Assembly (NCBI GenBank): GCA_025362495.1
Contig: JANYGI010000041.1
Span: 1-44,096 of the forward strand
Source of the DNA: Byssovorax sp.
Lineage (GTDB): Bacteria; Myxococcota_A; Polyangia; Polyangiales; Polyangiaceae
DNA length: 44,096 nucleotides
Direction of reading: 5' to 3'
Shown here: piece after piece, positions 1-12,715 of the stretch
How the letters are laid out: each line of letters begins with the position of its first letter
How positions within the stretch are numbered: position 1 is the stretch's first letter
The notes under the pieces: model-generated
Database searches by the model: none
What the model was told of the DNA's origin: nothing
What the model saw: only the letters and a program-made list of their open reading frames with translations
Position numbers and translations under genes: made by a program

Positions 1-987
1 GCCCTTGACCTCGACAGTGGGCGCGGGGAGCGCGACGCCGACCGAGGCGTCCCCGCGCAGCGCGACGTGATCGAAGAGCCAGTACCCGGCTCCGGCACGC
101 AGGTAGGGCAAGACCGCCGCGCTGGTGCCGAGCGCCGCGTTCGAGGATTTCACGGCTTCGCCGCTGACGACCGCGAGCAGCGCGCCCAGGCCGAGGCCCG
201 CCGAGACGAAGAGCGGCGAGGCTGGCTCGGTGAACCGGAGATTCGCGGCGAGACCGAGCGTTCCAATGCGCGCGCCGGCTGTCCCGACCACGCCCGGGAC
301 CGCGCTCGCCGTGGTGGGGATGGCGCCCGCGAGCTCCAGATCGATCCGGGTCGCCAGGTTCAGCCGGGCGCCGATCCAGAGGTGGAGTGTGGGATCGACG
401 CTCGAGCTCGTGAGGAGCGCCGGTCCGACGAAGGCCGAGAACGACGATGGCTGCGGCGGCTCGTTCGTGGACCTGGGCGGCGCCGTGGCGGCGTCGCGGG
501 CGTCGGGCGAGCGTCCGGGCGGCGCCGCGTCGGAGGCGCCGCCGTCGGGCGCCGTGGAGGCCTCCGCGGGGACGGGGAGGACGCGACCGTGCAGGAGCTC
601 GACGGCGCGGAGCGCGAGCAGCCCTGGCTCCGAGGTCCCGGCGGAGCCCTCGTCGACGCGGAGGTCGGGGCCGCCGCCGACGTCGGGAAAGCGGATCGGA
701 TCGGTCCAGAGCAGGATGGCCGGGGGATCGGTCCGCACCTCGGCCGCCGCCGTGGCGCCGCGCCGACGCGCGTTGTCGGCGAGGCTGCCGCGCGACTTGC
801 TCGCGGGGACGAACTCGACCTCGAGCCCGAGGATCCGCAGCTCCTGCTCGATGCGCTTCACGCTCGGATCGCTCTCGGTGCGACCGATCAGCACCACGTG
901 CGTCTCGCCCCGCGCGAAGGCGATGGATCCGAGCAAGAGCGCGAGCGCGCCCGGCAAGAGCGCGAGGCCTGTTCGAACACGTTTCAA
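1..987 (-). CDS. Envelope protein with signal peptide and likely beta-barrel C-terminus (partial)
   Basis: This frame is open from a TTG at 987 to the left edge, so the C-terminus is missing. The TTG overlaps the stop of the FecR-like gene upstream, which suggests translational coupling. The product begins with a basic and then hydrophobic stretch (MKRVRTGLALLPGALALLLG), a typical signal peptide. A short alpha/beta-looking part follows (HVVLIGR, RILGLEVEFVPAS), then a Pro/Ala/Ser-rich linker. After that come alternating small and aromatic residues (ARLNLATRIDLELAG, RAGAGYWLFDHVALRG) that look like outer-membrane strands. I recognise no named family. Its place as third gene of an ECF-sigma/FecR operon suggests an envelope target or sensor partner. 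The start codon is uncertain because no good ribosome-binding site is visible. Confidence 0.6.
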   Translation of the reverse strand, partial: MKRVRTGLALLPGALALLLGSIAFARGETHVVLIGRTESDPSVKRIEQELRILGLEVEFVPASKSRGSLADNARRRGATAAAEVRTDPPAILLWTDPIRFPDVGGGPDLRVDEGSAGTSEPGLLALRAVELLHGRVLPVPAEASTAPDGGASDAAPPGRSPDARDAATAPPRSTNEPPQPSSFSAFVGPALLTSSSVDPTLHLWIGARLNLATRIDLELAGAIPTTASAVPGVVGTAGARIGTLGLAANLRFTEPASPLFVSAGLGLGALLAVVSGEAVKSSNAALGTSAAVLPYLRAGAGYWLFDHVALRGDASVGVALPAPTVEVKG

Positions 988-2276
988 CGGGCGAGGACGC
1001 TCCTCGCCAGCCCGGCGTAGGAGCCGCTGGGGTAGCGCGCGACGTAACGTTCCGCCGCTGACCGCGCCGCCGCGGAGTCTTTCTTCGAGAGCTCCATGAT
1101 CCGCCCCAGCGCCTGCTCGGCGAGCGCGCCTGCCGGCTCTTCGCTCAGGTACGTTTCGAACCAGCGGACGCCCTCCGCGGCGTTGCCCTGCTGATCGGCG
1201 GCTGTTTTGCCGATCAGAAACGCGCTCCGCCCGCGCGCTCCGAACCTGCGGCGCTGCGCGAGCAACGCCTCGCGCGCCAGCGCCGGACGCCCGGCGAAGC
1301 GCGCGATGTCCGTGAGCGTCGTGAGGTCGGTCGACGAGGCGCGCTCGACCTCCTGGACGAAGCCGACCCGCTCCGTCGCTGCGAAGGCTTCCTTGTATTT
1401 GCCGGCGCTCGCGAGCTCACGCCAGCCCGGCTCGCGGTCGCTCGTCGTCGCGGTCGCCGTCGCATCCGGGCCTTGCGCGAGCGTCGAGGGCGACCGCGGC
1501 GGGGCGGCGATCGCGCTCGGGCCAGGGAGGATCGGCGGCTCCGCGCTGACAGCCTCGCTCGGCTGTCGAAGCGCGATCGACGCCGCGAGGGGCGCAAGCT
1601 TAGGGCGCGCGTTCGGCTGCGAGGTGTGGAGCGCGAGCTCGCCGTCGCGCACCGAGATGCGGAGATGCTCGCCGGCGACGAGCGCGCGCTCCGACGACAG
1701 CACCGGCCCGCGAACGATGACCGAGCCCTCGCGCATCGTGATCTCGAACGTCTCGCTGGCGGGATCCCACGCGGCCTCGAAGCGCGTCCCCGTCACGCGC
1801 ACGTCGAACGGGCCGGCCCGGAGCGCCCACTGCGTGTCGGCGCCGGTGTGGACGACGCTGGCCTCGACGCTCCCTTGCTCGAGCAGCACGCCGGCGCCGT
1901 GGGGCGTGGTCTCCGTGATCCGGAGCTTCGCGTTCGAAGCGAGGATGAGGCTCGTGCCCTCCGAGAAGCGCACCAGGCGCGACCCCTCGTTGCCCGCCGA
2001 GATCCATTCGCCGACCGTGCCGCTCATCGGCGGCGAGCCGACCGCGAACGAGAGCGCGGTCGGGCGGCGCACCACGAGCCACACCAGCATCGCGCAGACG
2101 GCACACGCGGCCGCGAGGAGGAGCGCGGCGCGGCGGTGGCTCGAGGCCGCCGGCTTCGCCTGCGGCGAGTCCAGCCAGCGGCGGCGCGCCGTGGCGACGA
2201 CGGTCGGATCGGTGAGCTGATCCGAGGTGTCGGAGACGACCTTGCCCAGGTCTTCGAGGCGGTGCTTCAGGTCCAT
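984..2276 (-). CDS. FecR-domain membrane protein with TPR-like C-terminus (anti-sigma/sensor)
   Basis: The product has 430 residues. A cytosolic N-terminus of about 60 residues is followed by one membrane helix (ALLLAAACAVCAMLVWLVV), then a FecR-type domain. The FecR signature is visible in runs such as LEQGSVEAS, RAGPFDVRVTGTRFEA and TMREGSVIVRG. A Pro/Ala/Ser-rich linker leads to a helical TPR-like end (AREALLAQRRRFG, GVRWFETYLSEEPAGALAEQALGRI). The ATG at 2276 lies inside the last codons of the sigma gene (10-base overlap), which fixes the start and implies coupling. In this arrangement FecR proteins usually bind and control the ECF sigma factor; the TPR part may recruit an envelope partner. 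The family call is good; the anti-sigma role is inferred from gene order. Confidence 0.8.
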   Translation of the reverse strand: MDLKHRLEDLGKVVSDTSDQLTDPTVVATARRRWLDSPQAKPAASSHRRAALLLAAACAVCAMLVWLVVRRPTALSFAVGSPPMSGTVGEWISAGNEGSRLVRFSEGTSLILASNAKLRITETTPHGAGVLLEQGSVEASVVHTGADTQWALRAGPFDVRVTGTRFEAAWDPASETFEITMREGSVIVRGPVLSSERALVAGEHLRISVRDGELALHTSQPNARPKLAPLAASIALRQPSEAVSAEPPILPGPSAIAAPPRSPSTLAQGPDATATATTSDREPGWRELASAGKYKEAFAATERVGFVQEVERASSTDLTTLTDIARFAGRPALAREALLAQRRRFGARGRSAFLIGKTAADQQGNAAEGVRWFETYLSEEPAGALAEQALGRIMELSKKDSAAARSAAERYVARYPSGSYAGLARSVLAR

Positions 2277-2920
2277 CGTCCGCCCTCCTCGAGCCAGTGG
2301 CGCAGGATCGTGTCTCCGCGCGCTCCCGCCGCGAATCGCTGCTCGGCGCGCGCCAGCCGACGCTTGATCGTCGCGAGCGAGACGTCGCACACCACGGCGA
2401 GCTGCGCGAGCTCCATGCCGTCGATGTAGCGGAGGGCGAAGGCGATGCGCTCGTCGGCGGGCAAGCGATCGAGCAGCACGTAGGTGCGGCGGTAGGCGTC
2501 GAGGACGCGGTCGTCGACCTCCGGCGCCACCACCTCCGGCAGCGTGGCCGGCGCCCAGAAATGCAGCCAGCGTCGCGCCTTGCGCGCGCGGATGGTCCGG
2601 TACGCGGTGTGCGCGGCGATGGCCTGCATCCACGCGAGCACCGCGCGCGGATCGCGCAGCCGATCGAGCGACGCGAGCGCCTGCACGAAGACGTCGTGGA
2701 GGACGTCGGCGATCTCGGTGCTCTGATCCGGCCCGAGGATCTTGCGGAGCATCCGCTCGATCGGGGTGGCGTAGCGATCGAACAGCGCCGCCCGCGCCCA
2801 GGGCTCGCCCGCGCTCAGGCCTTCGACGAGCGCGGTGTCGTCACGCATCCCCGGCAGCGTCCGCACGTTGCTGCGCGGTCCTGCGTCTTCGGGGGGAACG
2901 GGTGTCGGAGTGGTGCGCAT
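2267..2920 (-). CDS. ECF-family RNA polymerase sigma factor
   Basis: The product is about 217 residues from the ATG at 2920; an internal ATG at 2848 is an alternative. Region 2 is visible as ALFDRYATPIERMLRKILG followed by EIADVLHDVFVQAL, and region 4 as LDRLPADERIAFALRYIDG followed by LAVVCDVSLATIKRRLARAE, a clear helix-turn-helix. No sigma region 1 or 3 is present, as expected for the ECF class. The stop codon lies within the start of the FecR-like gene, so the sigma factor and its presumed regulator are translationally coupled. The target regulon cannot be read from the sequence. Confidence 0.88.
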   Translation of the reverse strand: MRTTPTPVPPEDAGPRSNVRTLPGMRDDTALVEGLSAGEPWARAALFDRYATPIERMLRKILGPDQSTEIADVLHDVFVQALASLDRLRDPRAVLAWMQAIAAHTAYRTIRARKARRWLHFWAPATLPEVVAPEVDDRVLDAYRRTYVLLDRLPADERIAFALRYIDGMELAQLAVVCDVSLATIKRRLARAEQRFAAGARGDTILRHWLEEGGRWT

Positions 2921-3219
2921 CGTCCTGCCGCGGGGAAGTGCCGAGAGGCGCCGCCCACGGCTCACGTGAATTTCAGTGCGTGGAAGAGACTATCATCGCG
3001 GCGCCGACCGCGACGCCGAGATGGCGGGGCGCGGCGTCGCGATCAGGCCGGCGCCGGGCGCGGGCTTCACGCCGCGCGGGGGCGCAGGAAGAAAACGATG
3101 CTCGCCACCAGATAGGTGAGCCGTCTCCACCCCTTGGCGGGCACCCCCCCACGAGCATACCGAAGCCCCACCGCCAGGACGTCGCCTCCTGTGAGGCGCG
3201 ACCCGCTTCAGGAAAGCCA

Positions 3220-3613
3220 ATGTCGAAATCTCTTGCATGGGTTCCTCTCGTAGCAGCGCTCGGCGCCCTGCTCACCACGGGGTGCAGCCACGACATCCAG
3301 AGTCCCACCCCGCTGGGCCACAACGCCTCACCGGATCTCGTCTGCACCGACAAGCCGGTCATCAAGCCGTTCAACGTCGTCAGCATCAACGGCGTCGGGA
3401 TGACGCCGATGCCCTCGAAGACCCTCGAGGACAAGCGCGAGCTCATCCTGCCCACGATCTCGCTCCAGGTGGTGCAACCCCTCGGCGCGACGAAGGCCGA
3501 TGAGACCGTCGTGATCCACGACGAGGCCGCGCACCCCGAGCATCTTCCTGCTCGGAGGCCAAACCGACGAGCCGAGCAACGCGAGCAAGATGACCGAGCT
3601 GGTGATCTGGTGA
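3220..3613 (+). pseudogene. Degraded lipoprotein gene (frame-shifted)
   Basis: The ATG at 3220 opens a convincing lipoprotein: signal peptide MSKSLAWVPLVAALGALLTT with lipobox TTGC, then SHDIQSPTPLG and a coherent stretch up to QVVQPLGATKADETVVIHDE. From about 3530 this frame turns into Arg-rich nonsense that runs on to 3708. The frame one base over then reads sensibly as TPSIFLLGGQTDEPSNASKM and ends LVIW-TGA at 3613. The simplest explanation is a frameshift, probably with a deletion, joining the start and end of a formerly longer envelope lipoprotein. Conserved lipoproteins with this kind of start occur in myxobacteria, but I cannot name the family. Confidence 0.55.
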
Positions 3614-3633
3614 AAGCCCCTTCTGGAGGTGCG

Positions 3634-3708
3634 ATGATGCGACGACTCGTCCTCGCGAGCCTCGGGCTCGCAGGTTGTCTCTGCTCCTCGGCAGCGCCGG
3701 ATAATTGA
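3634..3708 (+). pseudogene. Stop-interrupted lipoprotein start (24 codons)
   Basis: A good ribosome-binding site (CTGGAGG) precedes tandem ATGs near 3634. The product is a mini lipoprotein signal, MMRRLVLASLGLAGCLCSSA, with lipobox LAGC, ending at TGA 3706-3708. Beyond the stop the same frame stays open and reads RCNSIDTPNHAHLALEFEID and AAYFSGRDKALEVV. This looks like the continuation of a mature lipoprotein whose gene gained a stop. It may instead be a genuine 24-residue peptide. Confidence 0.35.
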
Positions 3709-3925
3709 CGCTGTAACTCTATCGACACACCCAACCACGCGCATTTGGCGCTCGAATTCGAGATCGACGCCGCCTATTTCTCTGGGCGAGACAAGGCACT
3801 TGAAGTAGTGTCGTGGCCTCGTCGCTGCGGTCAATCACGGCCGACGGCGTGCGTCGTGCCGGGCGAATACGGGGTGATCAGCCGATCGCCCCGACCGCCG
3901 GCAATCAAGTCAGAGGAGGCGAATC

Positions 3926-4879
3926 GTGAAGCGAGCTGCATTGGGTCTCAGCATTCTTTCGGCGCTCATCATCGGTGGTTGTTACGGCGCGCCGGAGGCC
4001 GGCGACGACGAGGCGATCGCGCAGGGCAACGATGCCGTGCAGAGCATCGACACCCTCCCCAGCGGCAAGGGCCATGGGATCTTCACCAAGTTCCAGAAGC
4101 CGGATGGTCAAGGCAAGCCGGGCACCGGCGGCGGCGGCACCAACGGCATCTCCTACCACGGCGGCCCGGTGATGCTCGGGCAGGTGAACGCCTACTACAT
4201 CTGGTACGGCAACTGGGCGGGCAACTCGGCCACCACCATCCTCACCGACCTCGCCCAGAACCTCGGCGGATCGCCGTACTGGAACATCAACACCACCTAC
4301 AAGAACGGCGCGAACCAGGCCATCTCCAACTCGTTCGCCTACGCTGGCAGCACCACGGACGCGTACTCCCTCGGCACCGCGCTGACGGACGCCAACATCC
4401 AGACCATCGTCTCCTCGGCGATCTCCTCGAACAAGCTGCCCAAGGATACCAACGGCATCTACTTCGTGCTCACCTCGGCCGACGTCAACGCGACGAGCGG
4501 GTTCTGCACGCAGTACTGCGGCTGGCACACGCACGGGACCATCGGCGGGAGCGACATCAAGTACTCCTTCGTCGGTAACCCCGACCGCTGCCCCGCCTCC
4601 TGCGCCGGGCAGACGACGAGCCCGAACGGCAACGCCGGCGCCGACGGCATGGCGTCGATCATCTCCCACGAGGCCGAAGAGGCGACGACCGATCCCGACC
4701 TCAACGCCTGGTACGATACGAAGGGCGCCGAGAACGCCGACAAGTGCGCGTGGACGTTCGGCGCCACGTACAGCGCGGCCGGCGGCGGCCTCGCCAACAT
4801 GAAGCTCGGAACGCGGGATTTCTACATCCAGCAGAACTGGGTCAACGCCAGCGGCGGCTTCTGCGCGAAGAGCCACTGA
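3926..4879 (+). CDS. EXORDIUM/phosphate-induced-protein-1-like lipoprotein
   Basis: The product has 317 residues. The GTG at 3926 follows a strong ribosome-binding site (GAGGAGG). A lipoprotein signal (LSILSALIIGGC) is followed by a low-complexity linker and a Gly-rich patch. The core carries signatures of the Phi_1/EXORDIUM family best known from plants: YHGGPVMLGQVNAYYIWYGN near residues 74-93, a conserved Cys/His segment (FCTQYCGWHTHG) and SIISHEAEEATTDPDLNAWY near 247-266. The His/Glu cluster in the last segment resembles a metal-binding protease helix. The protein is probably anchored on the periplasmic face or cell surface. Its biochemical activity is not established in bacteria. It is well preserved, unlike the two broken lipoprotein genes just upstream. 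Confidence 0.8.
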   Translation: MKRAALGLSILSALIIGGCYGAPEAGDDEAIAQGNDAVQSIDTLPSGKGHGIFTKFQKPDGQGKPGTGGGGTNGISYHGGPVMLGQVNAYYIWYGNWAGNSATTILTDLAQNLGGSPYWNINTTYKNGANQAISNSFAYAGSTTDAYSLGTALTDANIQTIVSSAISSNKLPKDTNGIYFVLTSADVNATSGFCTQYCGWHTHGTIGGSDIKYSFVGNPDRCPASCAGQTTSPNGNAGADGMASIISHEAEEATTDPDLNAWYDTKGAENADKCAWTFGATYSAAGGGLANMKLGTRDFYIQQNWVNASGGFCAKSH

Positions 4880-5097
4880 GCTAACCCGGGGGAGCTACAT
4901 GCCATGACGTCGGGGCGACGGCCGGTCGCTCCGACGCATGGATACCAGCCACTCTCGTGGGTCGGTGACGATCCACGCTGCACATGTGTGAGGCGCCTTT
5001 GCCTCCGCAAAGGGTCTTGCCGCCGCGTCGCACGCGGTGCCAGAGTCCGCTCGCCCTCGATCCCGTACATCACGGCATCCTCGAGCAAGGAACTCCC

Positions 5098-5196
5098 ATG
5101 AGCACCAAGAAGACCGTGGTCGAGCTCGCCACGATCGCCCGCGACGAGTTCCCCCACGGCCAGCTCCAGCACCTCGGCGAGCAGATCCCCTGGTAG
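5098..5196 (+). CDS. Small peptide gene, 32 residues, unknown
   Basis: The ATG at 5098 is preceded at good spacing by AAGGA. The peptide reads MSTKKTVVELATIARDEFPH, then GQLQHLGEQIPW, and ends at TAG. It has no membrane segment and no recognised motif. A perfect 12-bp hairpin begins 26 bases after the stop, so the gene looks like a short transcription unit with its own terminator. A polar, helix-prone N-terminus with a short C-terminal tail is compatible with a peptide precursor or small regulator, but nothing here proves either. It lies 218 bases downstream of the EXORDIUM-like gene. Confidence 0.4.
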   Translation: MSTKKTVVELATIARDEFPHGQLQHLGEQIPW

Positions 5197-5222
5197 TCTG
5201 AGCCGCGCGATACCGATTCTGG

Positions 5223-5252
5223 AGGCCCGTTGATCTCCCGATCAACGGGCCT
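5223..5252. terminator. Bidirectional hairpin terminator
   Basis: AGGCCCGTTGAT (5223-5234) and ATCAACGGGCCT (5241-5252) form a perfect 12-bp stem with a 6-base loop. It sits between the converging small peptide gene (+) and the binding-protein gene (-, ending at 5268) and could serve both strands. Only a short T tract follows. Confidence 0.75.
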
Positions 5253-5267
5253 TCGATCTCTCCGCCT

Positions 5268-7097
5268 CTACTTGCAGAACGAGGCGACGGTCCCGATCAG
5301 CTTGTCGTCCGGGGCGCTGTACGATCGCCCGGAGTTGAGCGCGCTGCCGGCCTTCCCGGTGTTCTGGTCCTTCGGGATGCACCAGATCTGGATGTCCGAC
5401 GGCGCCTCCCCCGTCTTGTTGTCGAAGTTCAGCGGCCCGGAAGCACCGTTGTAATCGATCGCTCCATCGTTGGCGACCTTGAGGAACGTCGAGTTGATGT
5501 CGCCGCCGACATCCACCTTGGGGCCGCTGCTCATCTTCTTCAGCCGCAGCGCCAGGTTCGCTCCGGTGAGGGGGTTGGCCCCGAGGCCCGCCGCGCTGTA
5601 GCCGAGGAGATAGATGATGTCGTAGCCGCCGGCCGCGCCGAAGACGTCGGGGCTCGTCCCGTCCTGGTACTTCGAGAGGTAGCCGGAGCGAAAGGCCTTG
5701 AACAGCGCGTTGTCCGTGCCCGGCACCGTGCCGCGGATCCGGGGGCGGAGCGTGTCGGCCGCGTCGTTCTTGGCGATGTAGTCCCAGAGCTCGGGGATCT
5801 CGCCGGCGTCGGAGAAGATGAACTGAGAGCGATACGACACCATCGGCGCTCCGTTCCACTGCTCCTCGATCTTGGCGAAGATGTCGGTGACACCCTCGTT
5901 GGCGCCGAACACCAGAGTCACGTTGGGCTTGAACGCCAGCGCCTGGGCGACCGTCTGCGGGTACTTCGTGGGGTTCACCGTCGGATCGTCGGGGTTACCG
6001 TAGTCGACGCGCAGGTAGCTCCCGTTGTTCGACTGATCGGTCGCCGGCTTGCCGTTGATGACCAGCTTCTGCTCGAGGGCCTTGGCCAGGCCGCTCCCGT
6101 AGGCATCGCCCTTGTTGAGGATCGCCACCTTGATCTTGTCGCTGGCCATCAGCCCGAGATCCATGCGCACCTGGGCCTCGACCTCCGGCATGTAGAGCGC
6201 GAGCGCCTGCGACTGAATGGTGTCGGTCGGCGACGTCCGCCACACGAGATCGTGGTCGTCGAGAGAGGTTATCGCCACGCTCGTCGCCGAGGGGGAGAAC
6301 AGGAGCACGTTGTCGGGGATCGTCACCGTGTTGGCGATGTCGATGGTGATCCCGCTGAAGGCGCCGCCGACGATCGCCACGACGCCGACGTCTTCGGCGA
6401 GGTGCTTGGCGGCCGTGACTGCCGTCGGGTTATCGCTGTCGTCGCTGCACCCGACGAGCACCATCGGCCGGTGTGCCGTCGACCCGCTGACCGGCGGGAG
6501 GCCGCTCGCGGTCTGGTTGAACTCGTCGAGCGCGAGCTTGAGCGAGTTCTCGATCGGTCGCCCCGTCGATGAGTCGCCGCCCGTCGTCGGGAGGACGGAG
6601 CCGAAGAACACGGCGTCCGGGTTCTTGTAGTCGCCGTAGACCGTCGTGCACTCCTTGCTGAGGAGGCTCACGCACTTCGCGCCGCGGCAGGTGAAGCCCG
6701 CGCCCTGCGCGGCGCACTTGGCCTCTTCGCAGCTCGTCGACGGATCGGTGCACTTGCCGGCGTCGCAGACCTGCCCCGCGATCTTGCAGTCCGTCGCCGT
6801 GGTGCAGATCGTCGCCGGCACGCACGCGCCGCTCACGCAGCTCGATCCGGCCTTGCACGGCGCCGTCATCGAGCACGTCGCGGGGGCGCAAATCGAAGGC
6901 TGGTCGGCGACCTTGCTGCAGATCTGTCCCGCCACCTTGCACTCGGTGTCGGCCGTGCACGCGTCGGCGTTGGTGTCGACGATCAGGGAGCACGACGCCG
7001 TCGTCGCGGCGATCCCGGCCGTCGCGATCAGGGCGAGGACGACGCGCGCGCGACGCCCGCTCGTCTCGCCGAACCCACCAGCTTGCATTGTTCGCAT
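5268..7097 (-). CDS. Branched-chain-amino-acid-type ABC substrate-binding lipoprotein with Cys-rich N-terminal region
   Basis: The product is about 609 residues from ATG 7097; a GTG one codon upstream is equally possible, and GAGGG precedes both. A signal peptide with lipobox (ATTASC) is followed by about 110 residues of spaced cysteines in repeated units (ACTADTECKVAGQICSK, ICTTATDCKIAGQVCDAG). The rest is a type 1 periplasmic ligand-binding (LivJ-like) domain: VFFGSVLPTTGG, ENSLKLALDEFN, VGVVAIVGGAFSG, VWRTSPTDTIQSQAL, VAILNKGDAYGSGLA and AAGGYDIIYLLGYSAAG. It would bind a small solute at the outer face. No permease or ATPase gene is nearby, so it may act as a sensor subunit or serve a distant transporter. 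The Cys-rich insert is typical of large myxobacterial lipoproteins. Confidence 0.82.
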   Translation of the reverse strand: MRTMQAGGFGETSGRRARVVLALIATAGIAATTASCSLIVDTNADACTADTECKVAGQICSKVADQPSICAPATCSMTAPCKAGSSCVSGACVPATICTTATDCKIAGQVCDAGKCTDPSTSCEEAKCAAQGAGFTCRGAKCVSLLSKECTTVYGDYKNPDAVFFGSVLPTTGGDSSTGRPIENSLKLALDEFNQTASGLPPVSGSTAHRPMVLVGCSDDSDNPTAVTAAKHLAEDVGVVAIVGGAFSGITIDIANTVTIPDNVLLFSPSATSVAITSLDDHDLVWRTSPTDTIQSQALALYMPEVEAQVRMDLGLMASDKIKVAILNKGDAYGSGLAKALEQKLVINGKPATDQSNNGSYLRVDYGNPDDPTVNPTKYPQTVAQALAFKPNVTLVFGANEGVTDIFAKIEEQWNGAPMVSYRSQFIFSDAGEIPELWDYIAKNDAADTLRPRIRGTVPGTDNALFKAFRSGYLSKYQDGTSPDVFGAAGGYDIIYLLGYSAAGLGANPLTGANLALRLKKMSSGPKVDVGGDINSTFLKVANDGAIDYNGASGPLNFDNKTGEAPSDIQIWCIPKDQNTGKAGSALNSGRSYSAPDDKLIGTVASFCK

Positions 7098-7199
7098 CAC
7101 CAGATCCCTCGGGGCCGCCGTGGGGCAAACCTTGCGAGATGATAGCCGCGCCTCGTCGATTGCGTCGACAAAACGCGCCGCATTCGGGCTCGGGAAGGC

Positions 7200-11130
<3,931 letters not shown>

Positions 11131-11154
11131 CCCGTCGATCAGCGGGGTCCTCGC

Positions 11155-11182
11155 GGGCGGGCACGGAGGCCCGCCCCACACC
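11155..11182. repeat. Solo copy of the dispersed GC-rich palindrome, between glnB and glnA
   Basis: GGGCGGGC (11155-11162) and GCCCGCCC (11169-11176) form an 8-bp stem around ACGGAG, followed by CACACC. The core is the same as the half-units at 14401-14431 and 24272-24302, and the reverse complement of those at 14264-14289 and 24168-24190. As RNA it would fold into a strong hairpin without a T tract, so it could stabilise or attenuate the transcript rather than terminate it. Confidence 0.75.
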
Positions 11183-11244
11183 CGAGGGCCCCGGAACCAG
11201 ATTCAGAATTTCTGCACGCGAGAGAGAGCGAAAGGGAAAGGACC

Positions 11245-12657
11245 ATGAAGAGCAAAGACGTCATCGCATTCGCCAAGGAGAACGGGGTCAAGTTCGTCGA
11301 CCTGAAGTTCATCGATCTGCCCGGCATCTGGCAGCACACCCAGATCCCCGTCGCTCGTCTCAACGACGATCTCTTCGAGGAGGGCATCGGCTTCGATGGC
11401 TCCTCGGTCCGCGGCTGGCAGCCCATCAACGCCAGCGACATGAACATGACGCCCGACGCGTCGACGGCGCGCCTCGATCCGTTCTACGAGCAGAAGACGC
11501 TGAGCATGATCTGCAAGATCAGCGATCCCGTCACCGGCCAGCCTTACGGCCGCGACCCGCGCTACATCGCCCAGAAGGCCGAGAACCACGTCAAGGCCAG
11601 CGGCATCGCCGACACCATCTACTTCGGCCCCGAGGCCGAGTTCTTCGTGTTCGACTCGGTCCGTTACGACAGCTCCCCGCGCGGCGCCTTCTACGAGATC
11701 GACGCCGACGAGGCCGGGTGGAACAGCGGCAAGGCCGGCCCCAACCTCGGCCACAAGACCCGTCAGAAGGAGGGCTATTTCCCTGTCCCGCCGACTGACC
11801 AGCTCGGCGATTTGCGCGCCCAGATGATGACGTCGCTCATCGAGAGCGGCATCGAGGTCGAGGTCGGCCACCACGAGGTCGCCTCGGCCGGTCAGTGCGA
11901 GATCGGGATGAAGTTCTCGACGCTCACGCACATGGCCGACGATCTCATGTGGTTCAAGTACACCGTGAAGAACGTGGCGCGGAAGGCTGGCAAGAGCGCG
12001 ACCTTCATGCCCAAGCCCGTCTTCGGCGACAACGGCAGCGGCATGCACTGTCACCAGTCCTTCTGGAAGGAGGGCAAGCCCCTCTTCGCCGGCGACGGCT
12101 ACGCCGGCCTCTCGGACATCGGCCTCTGGTACATCGGTGGCATCATCAAGCACGCGAAGTCGCTCGCGGCCCTCACCAACCCGACGACCAACAGCTATCG
12201 TCGCCTGGTCCCCGGCTACGAGGCCCCCGTCAACCTCGCTTACTCGAGCCGCAACCGCTCGGCCTCGATCCGCATCCCGGTCCAGGCGGGCAACTCGCCC
12301 AAGTCGCGCCGCATCGAGGTGCGCTTCCCCGACGCGACCTGCAATCCCTACCTGGCCTTCGCCGCCATGATGATGGCCGGCCTCGACGGCGTGCAGAACC
12401 GCATCGATCCGGGCGATCCGCTCGACAAGGACATCTATGCTCTCTCCCCCGAGGAGCTGAAGGAAGTCCCCCACATGCCCGGCTCGCTCGACGAGGCCCT
12501 CTCGTCGCTCGAGCACGATCACGAGTTCCTCCTCCGTGGCGACGTGTTCACGAAGGATCTGATCAAGACCTGGATCGACTACAAGCGCGAGCGCGAGGTC
12601 GACGCCGTGCGCCTCCGCCCGGTCCCGTACGAGTTCTTCCTCTACTACGACGCTTAG
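11245..12657 (+). CDS. glnA: Glutamine synthetase type I
   Basis: The product has 470 residues and makes glutamine from glutamate, ammonia and ATP in the cytoplasm. Class I motifs are present: [23 protein letters not shown] (metal-binding Glu), [11 protein letters not shown] (active-site His region), [19 protein letters not shown] and NRSASIRIP. Tyr398 in [11 protein letters not shown] matches the tyrosine adenylylated by GlnE in enterobacteria, so covalent control is likely. The start at 11245 has GGGAAAGGACC in front. Upstream glnB supplies the P-II signal. A hairpin terminator follows about 58 bases after the stop. Confidence 0.98.
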   Translation: MKSKDVIAFAKENGVKFVDLKFIDLPGIWQHTQIPVARLNDDLFEEGIGFDGSSVRGWQPINASDMNMTPDASTARLDPFYEQKTLSMICKISDPVTGQPYGRDPRYIAQKAENHVKASGIADTIYFGPEAEFFVFDSVRYDSSPRGAFYEIDADEAGWNSGKAGPNLGHKTRQKEGYFPVPPTDQLGDLRAQMMTSLIESGIEVEVGHHEVASAGQCEIGMKFSTLTHMADDLMWFKYTVKNVARKAGKSATFMPKPVFGDNGSGMHCHQSFWKEGKPLFAGDGYAGLSDIGLWYIGGIIKHAKSLAALTNPTTNSYRRLVPGYEAPVNLAYSSRNRSASIRIPVQAGNSPKSRRIEVRFPDATCNPYLAFAAMMMAGLDGVQNRIDPGDPLDKDIYALSPEELKEVPHMPGSLDEALSSLEHDHEFLLRGDVFTKDLIKTWIDYKREREVDAVRLRPVPYEFFLYYDA

Positions 12658-12715
12658 TCCCGGGAGAGGGCGCGCGCCCTTTCCTCCCGTACCCCGTTCC
12701 GACAGCGATTGAGTG

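Noticed and set aside
3706-3708. In-frame TGA as selenocysteine codon in the second lipoprotein
   Set aside because: No SECIS-like hairpin was found and lipoproteins of this kind are not selenoproteins; a nonsense mutation or genuine short peptide is simpler.
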